From positions 24,505 through 88,504 of the forward strand of contig NZ_JAVWJB010000005.1 in assembly GCF_036639235.1 (NCBI RefSeq): a stretch of DNA of 64,000 nucleotides. The letters are read 5' to 3'. The translations under genes and the position numbers were made by a program. A model generated the notes under the pieces. The model had not been told where the DNA came from and searched no databases. It saw only the letters and a list, made by a program, of their open reading frames with translations. Shown here in pieces: positions 25,949 to 34,163 of the stretch (the stretch's first letter is position 1; every line of letters begins with the position of its first letter). This stretch comes from Clostridium_AB sp036639235. Its GTDB lineage: Bacteria > Bacillota > Clostridia > Clostridiales > Caloramatoraceae.

Positions 25949-26854
25949 TTATCCTCTTAATTTAAGTGAAGACTCTATAAATACTTCTAAAAGATCACTA
26001 TAACTCATTCCTATATGAGCAGCACTTTTAGGAAATAAGCTATTGCTTGTCATTCCTGGAAGAGTATTTACCTCTAAAACAAACAACTCTGAATTACTTA
26101 TTATTATGTCAACTCTAGCATATACATTACACTTAAGTGCCTTAAATGTATCTACAACCATTTTATCTATTCTCTTTTGCATATCTTCTTCAAACTCTAC
26201 AACAAACTCTCTTGCTCCACCATCTGTGTACTTAGATGTAAAGTCAAAGAATTCCCCCTCTGGCTCTATTGCAACAATAGGTAGCATTTTACCTTCAATT
26301 ACTGGACAGCTTATTTCATATCCCTTAACGTACTTTTCTATCATAACTTCAGTGTCATATTTTAAGGCCTCTTTAACTGCTGATTCTACATCCTTTTCTT
26401 CCTTAATAAGAACAGTTGCAAAACTTGACCCTCCTGAGTTTGGTTTAACAAACACAGGATATCCTATTTTATTAATAACCTCATAATTAATTTCCTCAAC
26501 TGATGAAACCATAGTCCAATCTGCTGTATTAATATCTTCAAATCTTAAAACCTTCTTAGTCATATCCTTATCCATACATAAAGCACTTGAAAGTACCCCA
26601 CATCCTGAGTAAGGTATTTGAAGAGTTTCAAGTACTCCTTGAACAACTCCATCCTCACCGAACTTACCGTGAAGTGCAAGAAAAGCAAAATCTATTCCCT
26701 TAACTTTTTCTAATATATCATCTACTGTATCAAGAACTATTGGTACAACATTATATTTTTCATTATTTAAATGCTGACAAACTTCCTTACCTGATCTTAA
26801 AGATATTTCTCTTTCTGATGAAATACCTCCCATAATCACTCCAACTTTTAACAT
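25949..26854 (-). CDS. ddl: D-alanine--D-alanine ligase
   Basis: 301 residues. Joins two D-alanines with ATP to make the peptidoglycan stem terminus. Visible: VGVIMGGISSEREISLRSG at the N terminus, ALHGKFGEDGVVQG near 60, GCGVLSSALCMDK near 88, VFVKPNSGGSSFA near 140, and the C-terminal ATP-grasp segments ARVDIIIS and LEVNTLPGMTSNSL. All catalytic regions are present. It starts three bases after the MocR-type regulator gene stop, so the two form one operon. Confidence 0.95.
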   Translation of the reverse strand: MLKVGVIMGGISSEREISLRSGKEVCQHLNNEKYNVVPIVLDTVDDILEKVKGIDFAFLALHGKFGEDGVVQGVLETLQIPYSGCGVLSSALCMDKDMTKKVLRFEDINTADWTMVSSVEEINYEVINKIGYPVFVKPNSGGSSFATVLIKEEKDVESAVKEALKYDTEVMIEKYVKGYEISCPVIEGKMLPIVAIEPEGEFFDFTSKYTDGGAREFVVEFEEDMQKRIDKMVVDTFKALKCNVYARVDIIISNSELFVLEVNTLPGMTSNSLFPKSAAHIGMSYSDLLEVFIESSLKLRG

Positions 26855-26857
26855 ATA

Positions 26858-28297
26858 CTATCCCTCCAAGAATTCTACATACTTTCCAATTATCTTAAAT
26901 CCCTTTTCTATTTCCTCATAAGAAGTTCTAGAAAATCCTATTCTAAAGCTTTTATCCTCTGTATCCTTTACAGAAAAAATATCTCCAGGTGTAAACACAA
27001 CCCCATCATTATAACATAGCTCTAGAAGCTTTCTAGCATTTGCTTTTTCAAGCTTAATATATATATGAAGTCCACCCTGACCATAAATACTTTTACATGG
27101 AATATATTTATTTGCACATTCAAGGGCAAACTCATATTTATCCTTATATATTTTTCTAATACGCTTTAGATACTTTTCAAAGTATCCATTTGAAAGATAT
27201 TCATATAATATACCCTGATCTAGAAATGAAGTGTGGATATTTCTACTTCTCTTAAGACTTTCCATTGTAGAAATAAGATCACGATCAGCAAGTATCCACC
27301 CAATTCTCATACCTGGGTATAGTATCTTCGAAAAGCTCCCAATATATATTACACTATTTCCTTCTCCGCATAAAGATACCATAGGGGTAACGTGTGAACC
27401 TGAATATCTAAGCTCCTCATTAAATCCATCTTCAATTAAAGGAATATTATAACTTGATAAAATATTATAAACCTCAATTCTCTTTTCAGGAGGCATTACT
27501 ATTCCTGTAGGATTATGGTAAGACGGAACCATATATGCTATCTTTACATCATTATTTTCTAGGGAATCTTTAAGTAAACTACAATCTATACCATCTTCAT
27601 TAAGGTCTACACTTAATATATTAAGACCATGAAGCTTCATGATTTTAAGTGCTGTATTATGAGTTGGATTCTCACATAGTATTGTATCTCCTTCGTTAGT
27701 TAGAGTAGAAATAGCTATGTCAAACCCTTCAGTAAATCCATTAGTAATTAGAATATCCTTCCCCTGTGTATTTACTCCCTTTTTTTCCATATACTCAAGT
27801 AGATAGTTAATTAACTTATCATATCCCTTTGCATATCCATAATTTAAAAGCTTAGTGCCTTCCTCAGAAATCCTATATAAAAAAGCCCTTTTAAGTTCAT
27901 CAATATCAAATAATTCATTATCCGGTGATATGCTTTTAAATGATATCATTCCCTTTTTCCATTTAGGCTCAGTTTTTATAATATCAAGGTCCTCTGAAAG
28001 CATTGCAGCCTTTGAAATTATGATATTATAATCTATTTTTTTAGCATTAGTATCTGAAATTTTTATTTCTGACACAAATGCACCTCTATTTTTCTTAGTG
28101 TATATAAACCCCTCATCTTCTAGATATTCATAGGCCATCATCGTTGTATTTCTACTAACCTTAAGCATAGTGCTAAGTTCCCTTGTGGATGGAAGCTTAC
28201 TATCTGGTTTAATAAAACCTTTAAGTATTAAAGACTTAATATGATATCCAAGCTGAAGATAAATAGGTGTATTTCCAGTAAATTTAATATTAAACAT
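26858..28297 (-). CDS. ddlR: MocR/GntR-family regulator with aminotransferase domain (DdlR-like)
   Basis: 479 residues. N-terminal GntR winged helix (1-75): LILKGFIKPDSKLPSTRELS and VSRNTTMMAYEYLEDEGF. Then a linker and a class I aminotransferase domain with the PLP lysine in IGSFSKILYPGMRIGW near residue 320 and YMVPSYHNPTGIVMP. MocR regulators bind PLP plus an amino-acid ligand. Genes directly linked to ddl, called DdlR in other Firmicutes, sense D-alanine and control ddl; the three-base spacing to ddl here supports that identity. TTGTA-type repeats upstream may be its own operator. Confidence 0.85.
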   Translation of the reverse strand: MFNIKFTGNTPIYLQLGYHIKSLILKGFIKPDSKLPSTRELSTMLKVSRNTTMMAYEYLEDEGFIYTKKNRGAFVSEIKISDTNAKKIDYNIIISKAAMLSEDLDIIKTEPKWKKGMISFKSISPDNELFDIDELKRAFLYRISEEGTKLLNYGYAKGYDKLINYLLEYMEKKGVNTQGKDILITNGFTEGFDIAISTLTNEGDTILCENPTHNTALKIMKLHGLNILSVDLNEDGIDCSLLKDSLENNDVKIAYMVPSYHNPTGIVMPPEKRIEVYNILSSYNIPLIEDGFNEELRYSGSHVTPMVSLCGEGNSVIYIGSFSKILYPGMRIGWILADRDLISTMESLKRSRNIHTSFLDQGILYEYLSNGYFEKYLKRIRKIYKDKYEFALECANKYIPCKSIYGQGGLHIYIKLEKANARKLLELCYNDGVVFTPGDIFSVKDTEDKSFRIGFSRTSYEEIEKGFKIIGKYVEFLEG

Positions 28298-28309
28298 ATA
28301 CTACACCTC

Positions 28310-28373
28310 TACAATACAATTTTCTCACAACTTATATTATATATAAAGAACCACCTTAATTGTATTTTACAAT
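28310..28373 (-). promoter_or_regulatory. Putative ddlR promoter/operator with TTGTA repeats
   Basis: On the minus strand a TATAAT-like -10 (about 28341-28336) lies between an inverted repeat ATTGTA-TTT-TACAAT (28359-28373) and a tandem ATTGTATTGTA (28320-28310). The arrangement of the same hexamer around the -10 suggests binding by the MocR protein encoded next to it. Inference only. Confidence 0.45.
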
Positions 28374-28467
28374 ATATGTGGCTTATATCAAAGAACTATG
28401 ACTATTTACTTTAATAATAATGATATATATAATAGGTTTAAGTAGTTTATATATAGGAGGATATTTT

Positions 28468-28824
28468 ATGCCTTATATTGATAGTAGCTTTAGCGGTAAG
28501 CTAACAACAAAGCATTCCGAAATTCTAAAAACGAAACTTGGAAAAGCGATTGAAATCCTACCTGGAAAGTCTGAGCAGTGGCTGTTTCTTAAGTTTAAGG
28601 ATGGAGAAAGACTATACTTTCAAGGAGAAGAACTTAATAATGGAGCACTAGTTGAAATTAAAATGATAGGCTCTAAGAGTAGAGATGAAAAAGAAGCACT
28701 TACCAAAGAAATATGTAATATTTACAATGAGTGCCTTGGGATAGATCCTAAGCATATTTATATTATTTTCTCTGAAGTATCAACAGATAACTTTGGATGG
28801 AATGGAAAATTATTTAATCTTTAA
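28468..28824 (+). CDS. MIF-like tautomerase family protein
   Basis: 118 residues from ATG 28468, with TAGGAGG eight bases ahead; the frame opens earlier but that part has no site. It begins with the catalytic Pro-2 (MPYIDSSFSG) and the pattern EILPGKSEQWLFLKFKDG resembles macrophage migration inhibitory factor/phenylpyruvate tautomerase proteins, as does the late IYIIFSEVSTDNFGWNG with a terminal GWNG segment. Cytoplasmic trimer expected. Physiological substrate in bacteria unknown. Divergent from ddlR. Confidence 0.82.
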   Translation: MPYIDSSFSGKLTTKHSEILKTKLGKAIEILPGKSEQWLFLKFKDGERLYFQGEELNNGALVEIKMIGSKSRDEKEALTKEICNIYNECLGIDPKHIYIIFSEVSTDNFGWNGKLFNL

Positions 28825-28830
28825 CATAAT

Positions 28831-28847
28831 GCCGCCTATAAGGCGGC
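28831..28847 (+). terminator. Terminator after the tautomerase gene
   Basis: 7-bp GC-rich stem GCCGCCT / AGGCGGC with loop ATA and TTTTG after it, seven bases past the stop codon. Confidence 0.85.
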
Positions 28848-28916
28848 TTTTGTATAAACATAATTACACATAAATCAAACATACTATTATATAAGTAATA
28901 TTAAGGAGGTTTTATT

Positions 28917-29639
28917 ATGGGAAACGTTGCAGCTTTTTTCGATATAGATGGTACCCTTTACAGAGAGGGACTTATAACAGAGGTCTTTAAAAAACTTATT
29001 AAGTATGAAATAATAGAATCAGAAAAGTGGTATAAGGAAGTAAAACCTGAATACCAAAAATGGGATAGACGTCTTGGTGTATATGATGACTACCTTTTAA
29101 AAATGGCTGATATTTATATAGACGCTATTAAGGGTCTTCATAAATCACAGGTTGAGTTTATTGCTGATAAGGTTATTAACCAAAAAGGTGATAGAGTTTA
29201 TAAATACACTAGGGATATGATTAAATGGCATAAAGACCAGGGCCACTATGTAATTACTATTTCAGGTAGCCCCCAGGAGCTTGTTCGTGAAATGTCTAAA
29301 AAACATGGCTTCCATGATTATCGTGGAACTGAATATGTTATTGAAAATGATATCTATACAGGTGAATGCTACCCTATGTGGGATAGCGTTAATAAACAAA
29401 AAGCTATTCACCAATTTGTAGAAAAGTATGATTTAGACCTTAGTAAAAGTTATGCTTATGGTGATACTAGTGGAGACTTCTCTATGTTTACACTTGTAGG
29501 TAATCCTGTATGCATTAATGCTACTAGAGAACTTTTAGATAAGGTTATAACAGATGATATTGTGAAGGAAAAAGCTAGAATTATAGTAGAGCGAAAGGAT
29601 GTTATATACAAACTTTCTCCAAATGAACTTCACTTATAA
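28917..29639 (+). CDS. HAD-IB family phosphatase
   Basis: 240 residues. Motif I AFFDIDGTLYREG at residues 5-17 with nucleophile and acid Asp; motif II TISGSPQELVREM near 118; motif III/IV KQKAIHQF and YGDTSGDFSMF near 180. This is the subclass IB (SerB-like) layout with a helical cap (30-110). Phosphoserine-type or lipid-phosphate substrates occur in the family; not determinable. Strong AAGGAGG site; 20 bases upstream of a class V aminotransferase gene in the same transcript. Confidence 0.9.
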   Translation: MGNVAAFFDIDGTLYREGLITEVFKKLIKYEIIESEKWYKEVKPEYQKWDRRLGVYDDYLLKMADIYIDAIKGLHKSQVEFIADKVINQKGDRVYKYTRDMIKWHKDQGHYVITISGSPQELVREMSKKHGFHDYRGTEYVIENDIYTGECYPMWDSVNKQKAIHQFVEKYDLDLSKSYAYGDTSGDFSMFTLVGNPVCINATRELLDKVITDDIVKEKARIIVERKDVIYKLSPNELHL

Positions 29640-29659
29640 CATCTACTAAGGAGGCAAAA

Positions 29660-30814
29660 ATGAAAAGAATTTACCTAGACAATGCAGCAACAACCTTCCC
29701 AAAGGCACCAAATGTTGCGCAGACTATGTCTGACTATATACTTAATAATGGTAGTAACGTAGGACGTGGAAGCTATGCTTCCTCCTATAGTGCTGGCCAA
29801 GTAGTATACGAAACACGTGAGATGTTATGTGATTTATTTAATTTTAACGACCCTTTAAATGCGGTTTTTACATCTAATATTACACAAAGTCTTAACATGA
29901 TAATTAGAGGATATCTTAAGAAAGGTGATCATGTAATTATTTCATCAATGGAACATAATGCTGTTGTTAGACCACTTGTATCTATGGAGAGCCTTGGAAT
30001 AGAAGTAGATAGAGTACAGTGTAATGTTGAGGGTAAGCTTAATGTAAGTGACATTGAACCACTTATTAAAGAAAATACTAAGCTTCTTATTATGACACAT
30101 GCTTCTAATGTATGTGGTACTATTTTACCACTTGAAGAGGTAGGTAAGATATGTAAACGTCATAATATTCACTTTGTTATAGATACAGCTCAAACTGCTG
30201 GTGTTTATGATATTGACTTTAATAAGTTTAATCTAAGTGCCTTAACTTTTACTGGTCATAAGGGACTTCTTGGTCCCCAGGGAATCGGTGGTTTTTTAAT
30301 TGATATGGATTTTGCTAACGAAATTAAATCTATAAATGAAGGTGGTACAGGAAGTCTTTCTGAATCTGAAATTCAGCCAAGCTATATGCCGGATAAGTTC
30401 GAGTCAGGTACTCTTAACCTACCTGGTATATATGGTCTTAATGCTTCACTTAAGTACCTTAAAGATCATGGTATAGATTCTATTCGAGAAACCGAAACTT
30501 CTTTAACTAAAGAATTTATTGATGGTGTTTTAAATATTAATAGTGCAGAAATTGCAGGTATTAAAGGTACTGATGGTAGAACATCTACTATTTCCATTAA
30601 TTTTAAGGATTATGATAACTCAGAAGTTGCATTTATCTTAGATAGGGAATACGGTATTATGACTAGAGTTGGACTACACTGTGCACCTAATGCGCACAAA
30701 ACTCTAAACACTTTCCCATCAGGAACTGTTAGATTCTCATTTGGTCACTTTAACACATCTGATGAAGCAAAATATGCAATTGATAGTATTAACAAAACAC
30801 TAAAATCCCTATAA
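29660..30814 (+). CDS. Class V aminotransferase, cysteine desulfurase-like
   Basis: 384 residues. PLP enzyme with N-terminal IYLDNAATTFPKAP, HNAVVRPL near 108, ASNVCGTILP near 150, the PLP lysine in TFTGHKGLLGPQG near 195 and Cys in VGLHCAPNAHKTL near 340. This is the Csd/SufS-like branch often annotated as cysteine desulfurase family protein. It can release sulfur from cysteine or act on a related amino acid. Second gene of a two-gene unit with the HAD phosphatase; ends at a good terminator. Confidence 0.9.
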   Translation: MKRIYLDNAATTFPKAPNVAQTMSDYILNNGSNVGRGSYASSYSAGQVVYETREMLCDLFNFNDPLNAVFTSNITQSLNMIIRGYLKKGDHVIISSMEHNAVVRPLVSMESLGIEVDRVQCNVEGKLNVSDIEPLIKENTKLLIMTHASNVCGTILPLEEVGKICKRHNIHFVIDTAQTAGVYDIDFNKFNLSALTFTGHKGLLGPQGIGGFLIDMDFANEIKSINEGGTGSLSESEIQPSYMPDKFESGTLNLPGIYGLNASLKYLKDHGIDSIRETETSLTKEFIDGVLNINSAEIAGIKGTDGRTSTISINFKDYDNSEVAFILDREYGIMTRVGLHCAPNAHKTLNTFPSGTVRFSFGHFNTSDEAKYAIDSINKTLKSL

Positions 30815-30815
30815 A

Positions 30816-30840
30816 AAAGGACTGGCAAAGCCAGTCCTTT
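30816..30840. terminator. Bidirectional terminator after the class V aminotransferase
   Basis: 10-bp stem AAAGGACTGG / CCAGTCCTTT with a T-rich tract (TTTTCTTTTT) after it; faces the convergent repeat-protein gene. Confidence 0.9.
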
Positions 30841-30860
30841 TCTTTTTAAGAAGATATATA

Positions 30861-31754
30861 TTAAACTGTAGTTGGGATAACGTACTTATTTGATTTGATT
30901 AGGTAGTTCCCCTCTTCAACGTTAATAAATAGATATGCTCCATCTTGATTAGTTTTAGTATATGCAACTGGTGTAAGAGTATCACTTTCCCCAACTCTGT
31001 ATAGAGTAACATCAGCATTTGGTACTGCAAGATTATTACTATTAGTAATAAGTCCACTTACTGTACCACGTGATGCAGCTGGATTTGGTTGAATGTTTGC
31101 TTGAACATTTATAATTTGTCCACCTGAAGTAATCTGAGTAGTAGAAGTAAAGTTAAAGTAGCCAAGTCCATCTATTTTTACCTTATAGCTATCTTGTGGC
31201 ACATCTGAAAATACAAACTGTCCATACTGGTTAGTAAATGAAACCGCAAATAGTTCTTCATCTCCATTTGCTGTAACAGTATAAAGACTTACTGCTGCAC
31301 CATTAATTGGGACCCCTGTATCTGACCTAAACGCATCCCCTGCAATAATACCAAGATTAACATTAGGGTCAGCTGTCATTGTAAAATTCTTAGTAACTGA
31401 CTGACTAGATAAAAACGAGAATTGTAATGCTTCTTCTAATTCATATCCAGGTGCAGATGCAAAAATTCTATAATTATCACCTGCTGGGAATGGGCTAAAT
31501 ACATATGTTCCATCTGATGCAGTAAATGTATGTGCAAGTGGCTCATATGTTGAGCTCATAATCTTAATTAAAGCCCCAGAAACTGGTTGCCCTTCTGGAT
31601 CTACTACTTCACCTGTAATAGTGCCTCCCCCAAGGTTTGGGTTTGGATCAAGTGATAGGTCTAATCTAATTTCCTCTCCTATCTGATCTATAAGCTTCTT
31701 TTGAGATTGCCCTAGAACATACATATCCTGTCTTACATCATTGATTACTGTCAT
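30861..31754 (-). CDS. Carboxypeptidase-regulatory-like repeat protein without signal peptide
   Basis: 297 residues: a helical N terminus (1-32), then three beta-sandwich repeats of about 85 residues each (GTITGEVVDPEGQPVSGA, LGIIAGDAFRSDTGVPINGA, GTVSGLITNSNNLAVPNA), each ending in a DGTYVFSPFPAG/YGQFVFSDVPQ/DGAYLFINVEEG turn. This matches CarboxypepD_reg/CnaB-like folds usually found on cell surfaces. No signal peptide, anchor or membrane segment is visible, so it may act in the cytoplasm, or be placed in the spore by the mother cell. AGAGGTG site before ATG. It is divergent from a paralogue. Confidence 0.75.
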   Translation of the reverse strand: MTVINDVRQDMYVLGQSQKKLIDQIGEEIRLDLSLDPNPNLGGGTITGEVVDPEGQPVSGALIKIMSSTYEPLAHTFTASDGTYVFSPFPAGDNYRIFASAPGYELEEALQFSFLSSQSVTKNFTMTADPNVNLGIIAGDAFRSDTGVPINGAAVSLYTVTANGDEELFAVSFTNQYGQFVFSDVPQDSYKVKIDGLGYFNFTSTTQITSGGQIINVQANIQPNPAASRGTVSGLITNSNNLAVPNADVTLYRVGESDTLTPVAYTKTNQDGAYLFINVEEGNYLIKSNKYVIPTTV

Positions 31755-31971
31755 GAAATCACCTCTTTAATATATTAGTACCAATTAGCACTCATATATT
31801 GTATTCAATAATCCAAATTAGTTTCCAAATATTTAATAATAAAATTTATATACTACATTAGAAACTATCCTTTGTTTATATTAGCAATTTAATATATGTA
31901 ATATATTTATTTAAAAAGTTCTAAACAATACTCTTTAATCATAGAATTTTAATAATTCTATCATTAAAGGT

Positions 31972-32754
31972 GTGAATATTACTGTGTTTCGAATAAAAAC
32001 TACCTGTAGTCAAATAAAAATAAATTCCACTATAGACCCACATAAATATACATTCCCTATAATATATGGTATTGTAACTAGTAAAAATAAACCATTATAT
32101 AATGTTTGCATTAGTATTACAACCCAATCTCTCGAACCTATAACCTGCTGTTATACTGATACTCAAGGCAAATTTCAAATAAATGTTTCTTTACCAAACA
32201 TCATTTATATTTTAGCTTCGCATAAAGGATATAGAATATACTCTAAAAAACTAATAATAAATAATATATGTTCCCCTTATAATATAAAGTTAGAAAAAGA
32301 ACCAGATTATAAAAATATAATAATTGGAAAAATAGTTGATGAAAAAAATAACCCTATATCCTATGCTAATATCTCAATTAAGGAACTAGGTATACAGATT
32401 TTTACCAACGAAAATGGGGATTTTATTATTGATAATATTCCACGGGGTACCTATCATTTTTCTGTCACTTCCCAGTTTTATAAATCATGTATAAGAAAGA
32501 TTATAGTAAATTGTACTCAAAATGTTTATAATTTAAAAACAATTATGCTAACTGGAAAACTAATATCAGGTACAGTACACGGTCTTATTCAATGCGACAA
32601 CAGTAATCCAATTCCTAATGCACTTGTTGTTCTATTTGATGCGGCTAAACATATTCCAATACGGTATACCTATACTAACCAAGATGGTATTTATTTATTT
32701 GGAAATGTTCCCCTTGGTGAATACTTTATAAAAGCCAATAAGACTAATATTTAA
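31972..32754 (+). CDS. Divergent paralogue of the carboxypeptidase-regulatory-like repeat protein
   Basis: About 260 residues with three repeats like the opposite-strand neighbour: IIYGIVTSKNKPLYNV, IIIGKIVDEKNNPISYANI, GTVHGLIQCDNSNPIPNA. The last repeats of both proteins share TNQDG-YLF-NV--G-Y-IK-NK, proving common origin. This copy is far more AT-rich, more Cys-rich (about ten Cys) and more diverged. The start is unsure: GTG 31972 or GTG 31984; the AAAGG site fits neither ideally. No signal peptide. The 217-bp space between the two genes is AT-rich and must hold both promoters. Its stop overlaps the convergent MOSC gene by four bases. Confidence 0.65.
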   Translation: MNITVFRIKTTCSQIKINSTIDPHKYTFPIIYGIVTSKNKPLYNVCISITTQSLEPITCCYTDTQGKFQINVSLPNIIYILASHKGYRIYSKKLIINNICSPYNIKLEKEPDYKNIIIGKIVDEKNNPISYANISIKELGIQIFTNENGDFIIDNIPRGTYHFSVTSQFYKSCIRKIIVNCTQNVYNLKTIMLTGKLISGTVHGLIQCDNSNPIPNALVVLFDAAKHIPIRYTYTNQDGIYLFGNVPLGEYFIKANKTNI

Positions 32755-33176
32755 TCAGTACTTATTGGCTTCAAATTTGAATTTATATTAATTTCGCCCT
32801 CTTCAATTACATCTCCGTAAAAAATGTTCTTTAAAGGACATCTACTCTTAAGAATGCTTTCTATATTACAACCTTCAAAGCATCTTTTAGATATATTAGT
32901 TACTATAATCTTAGCCTTATCAATAATAATAACGTCACCTATAGAAATATCCATATTCCCATCTATTATTATATTAGCATTAAATCTTTTAGTACAAAGT
33001 CCGTTAATCTTATCAATTTTCTCAAGATCATCCTTAAAAATAAATGATAAATTACGTCCCTTTTTAGAGGACTTTTTGTCCTCCTTTATTCCAACTTCCC
33101 TTGTTAAATATATACTACTTGGGTAATTCTCCACATCATCAGCTGACTTGTAGTATATCTTATATATACTTGCCAT
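32751..33176 (-). CDS. MOSC-domain protein
   Basis: 141 residues. The segment GLCTKRFNANIIIDG followed by ISIGDVIIID, IIVTNISKRCFEGCNI and a late CPLKNIFYGDVIEEG matches stand-alone MOSC domains linked with molybdenum cofactor sulfuration and other sulfur transfers. The cysteines at KRCFEGC and RCPL are conserved in this subgroup. Its ATG overlaps the stop of the EFR1 ferredoxin gene (TAATG). Substrate unknown. It is last in a minus-strand group with redox and sulfur genes. Confidence 0.8.
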   Translation of the reverse strand: MASIYKIYYKSADDVENYPSSIYLTREVGIKEDKKSSKKGRNLSFIFKDDLEKIDKINGLCTKRFNANIIIDGNMDISIGDVIIIDKAKIIVTNISKRCFEGCNIESILKSRCPLKNIFYGDVIEEGEININSNLKPISTD

Positions 33177-33931
33177 TATAATCTATATTGGTCAATTTTA
33201 TGACCCTTATATAAAAACGCATTAACAGGACATGTATGCACACATTTTAAACACCCAATACAGTCTTCCCTAAATATAAATTCATCTGCCACTGTAATAT
33301 TTTTAGTTGGGCAGTTTTTTGAACATTTACTACACATAACGCATTTATCCATGTCAACAGTAAGATTCTTTTTTGCCCATGTCTTATACTTTTTAGTAAA
33401 AATATTATGAATAGGTCTTGCAGCTATTTCCCTAACTTTTGAACAGTCTACTAATGTATTAACATTATTTAAAAATCCGTTAACTATTCTATCAACATGA
33501 TCCTTTGCCCCTTCTTTTTTAAGGTTAATTTCTTCCTTAGTAGGCTTTTTAAATCCCTTTGCTAAGAAGAAATTATTTGGCATTAAAACTTCTGCCTCTA
33601 TAGCTACTTTATAGGATTTACCTTGAAGAATCTCTCTAACCTCTCTTATGGCTACACTACTATTTCCACCTGGAGTTGATATAATAATGGCGCTACGGTT
33701 ATTCCCTTCTGGTAGCTTATTAACTAGATAATCAATAAAGTATCTTGGAAATAAGTCTACATATACAGGTGCTGCAAGTATTAAAAAATCATAGTCATCT
33801 GTAATATTTTTTTTCTTAATAATATTTATATTTTTAATTTCAACTTCATTTTCTTTAAACTTGTCCTTAAATAGCCTAGCTACAAATTCTGTGTTTCCTG
33901 TTCCTGAAAAATATACAATACTTCCCTTCAT
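33176..33931 (-). CDS. EFR1-family protein: flavodoxin domain plus 2[4Fe-4S] ferredoxin
   Basis: 251 residues. The N-terminal flavodoxin part carries YFSGTGNTEFVARL (FMN phosphate loop) and LAAPVYVDLFPRYF; the C terminus holds two 4Fe-4S motifs, CVMCSKCSKNCP near 200 and CIGCLKCVHTCP near 228. EFR1 proteins are cytoplasmic electron carriers. It is transcribed after a Cys-rich miniprotein gene (12 bases away) and overlaps the MOSC gene start, so the three likely form one operon. GGAGG site precedes the ATG. Confidence 0.92.
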   Translation of the reverse strand: MKGSIVYFSGTGNTEFVARLFKDKFKENEVEIKNINIIKKKNITDDYDFLILAAPVYVDLFPRYFIDYLVNKLPEGNNRSAIIISTPGGNSSVAIREVREILQGKSYKVAIEAEVLMPNNFFLAKGFKKPTKEEINLKKEGAKDHVDRIVNGFLNNVNTLVDCSKVREIAARPIHNIFTKKYKTWAKKNLTVDMDKCVMCSKCSKNCPTKNITVADEFIFREDCIGCLKCVHTCPVNAFLYKGHKIDQYRL

Positions 33932-33943
33932 GATGTCCTCCTT

Positions 33944-34117
33944 CTAGCTATCTAGTCTATCCATAGGTGATTCAGTTTCCCTACACCATCTAACCTTAAT
34001 ACAAACACCAAGGTTTCTTGGACAAAATCTACATAGACAATCTCTTAAGTCACCTTCACATCTACCTGTTTCAAAGTCTTGGCACTTTTTACAGTTACTA
34101 TTAATTATCTTTTTCAT
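33944..34117 (-). CDS. Cysteine-rich miniprotein (57 residues)
   Basis: 57 residues from ATG 34117, with AGGGGG seven bases ahead. Eight cysteines at 9, 12, 20, 27, 29, 32, 39 and 45 (CKKC, CEG, CLCRFC, GVC, RWC), enough for two metal or iron-sulfur sites. A longer frame to 34357 is rejected because it runs through thiI and its terminator. First gene after the thiI terminator and upstream of the EFR1 flavoprotein, which suggests an electron-transfer or metal-handling role. Function not known. Confidence 0.75.
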   Translation of the reverse strand: MKKIINSNCKKCQDFETGRCEGDLRDCLCRFCPRNLGVCIKVRWCRETESPMDRLDS

Positions 34118-34132
34118 ATATCCCCCTAAAAA

Positions 34133-34157
34133 AGGCATGAAGACTCTCTTCATGCCT
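34133..34157 (-). terminator. Terminator after thiI
   Basis: 11-bp stem AGGCATGAAGA / TCTTCATGCCT with loop CTC, followed on the minus strand by TTTTTT, which runs directly into the ribosome site of the Cys-rich miniprotein gene. Confidence 0.9.
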
Positions 34158-34163
34158 AGTTTC

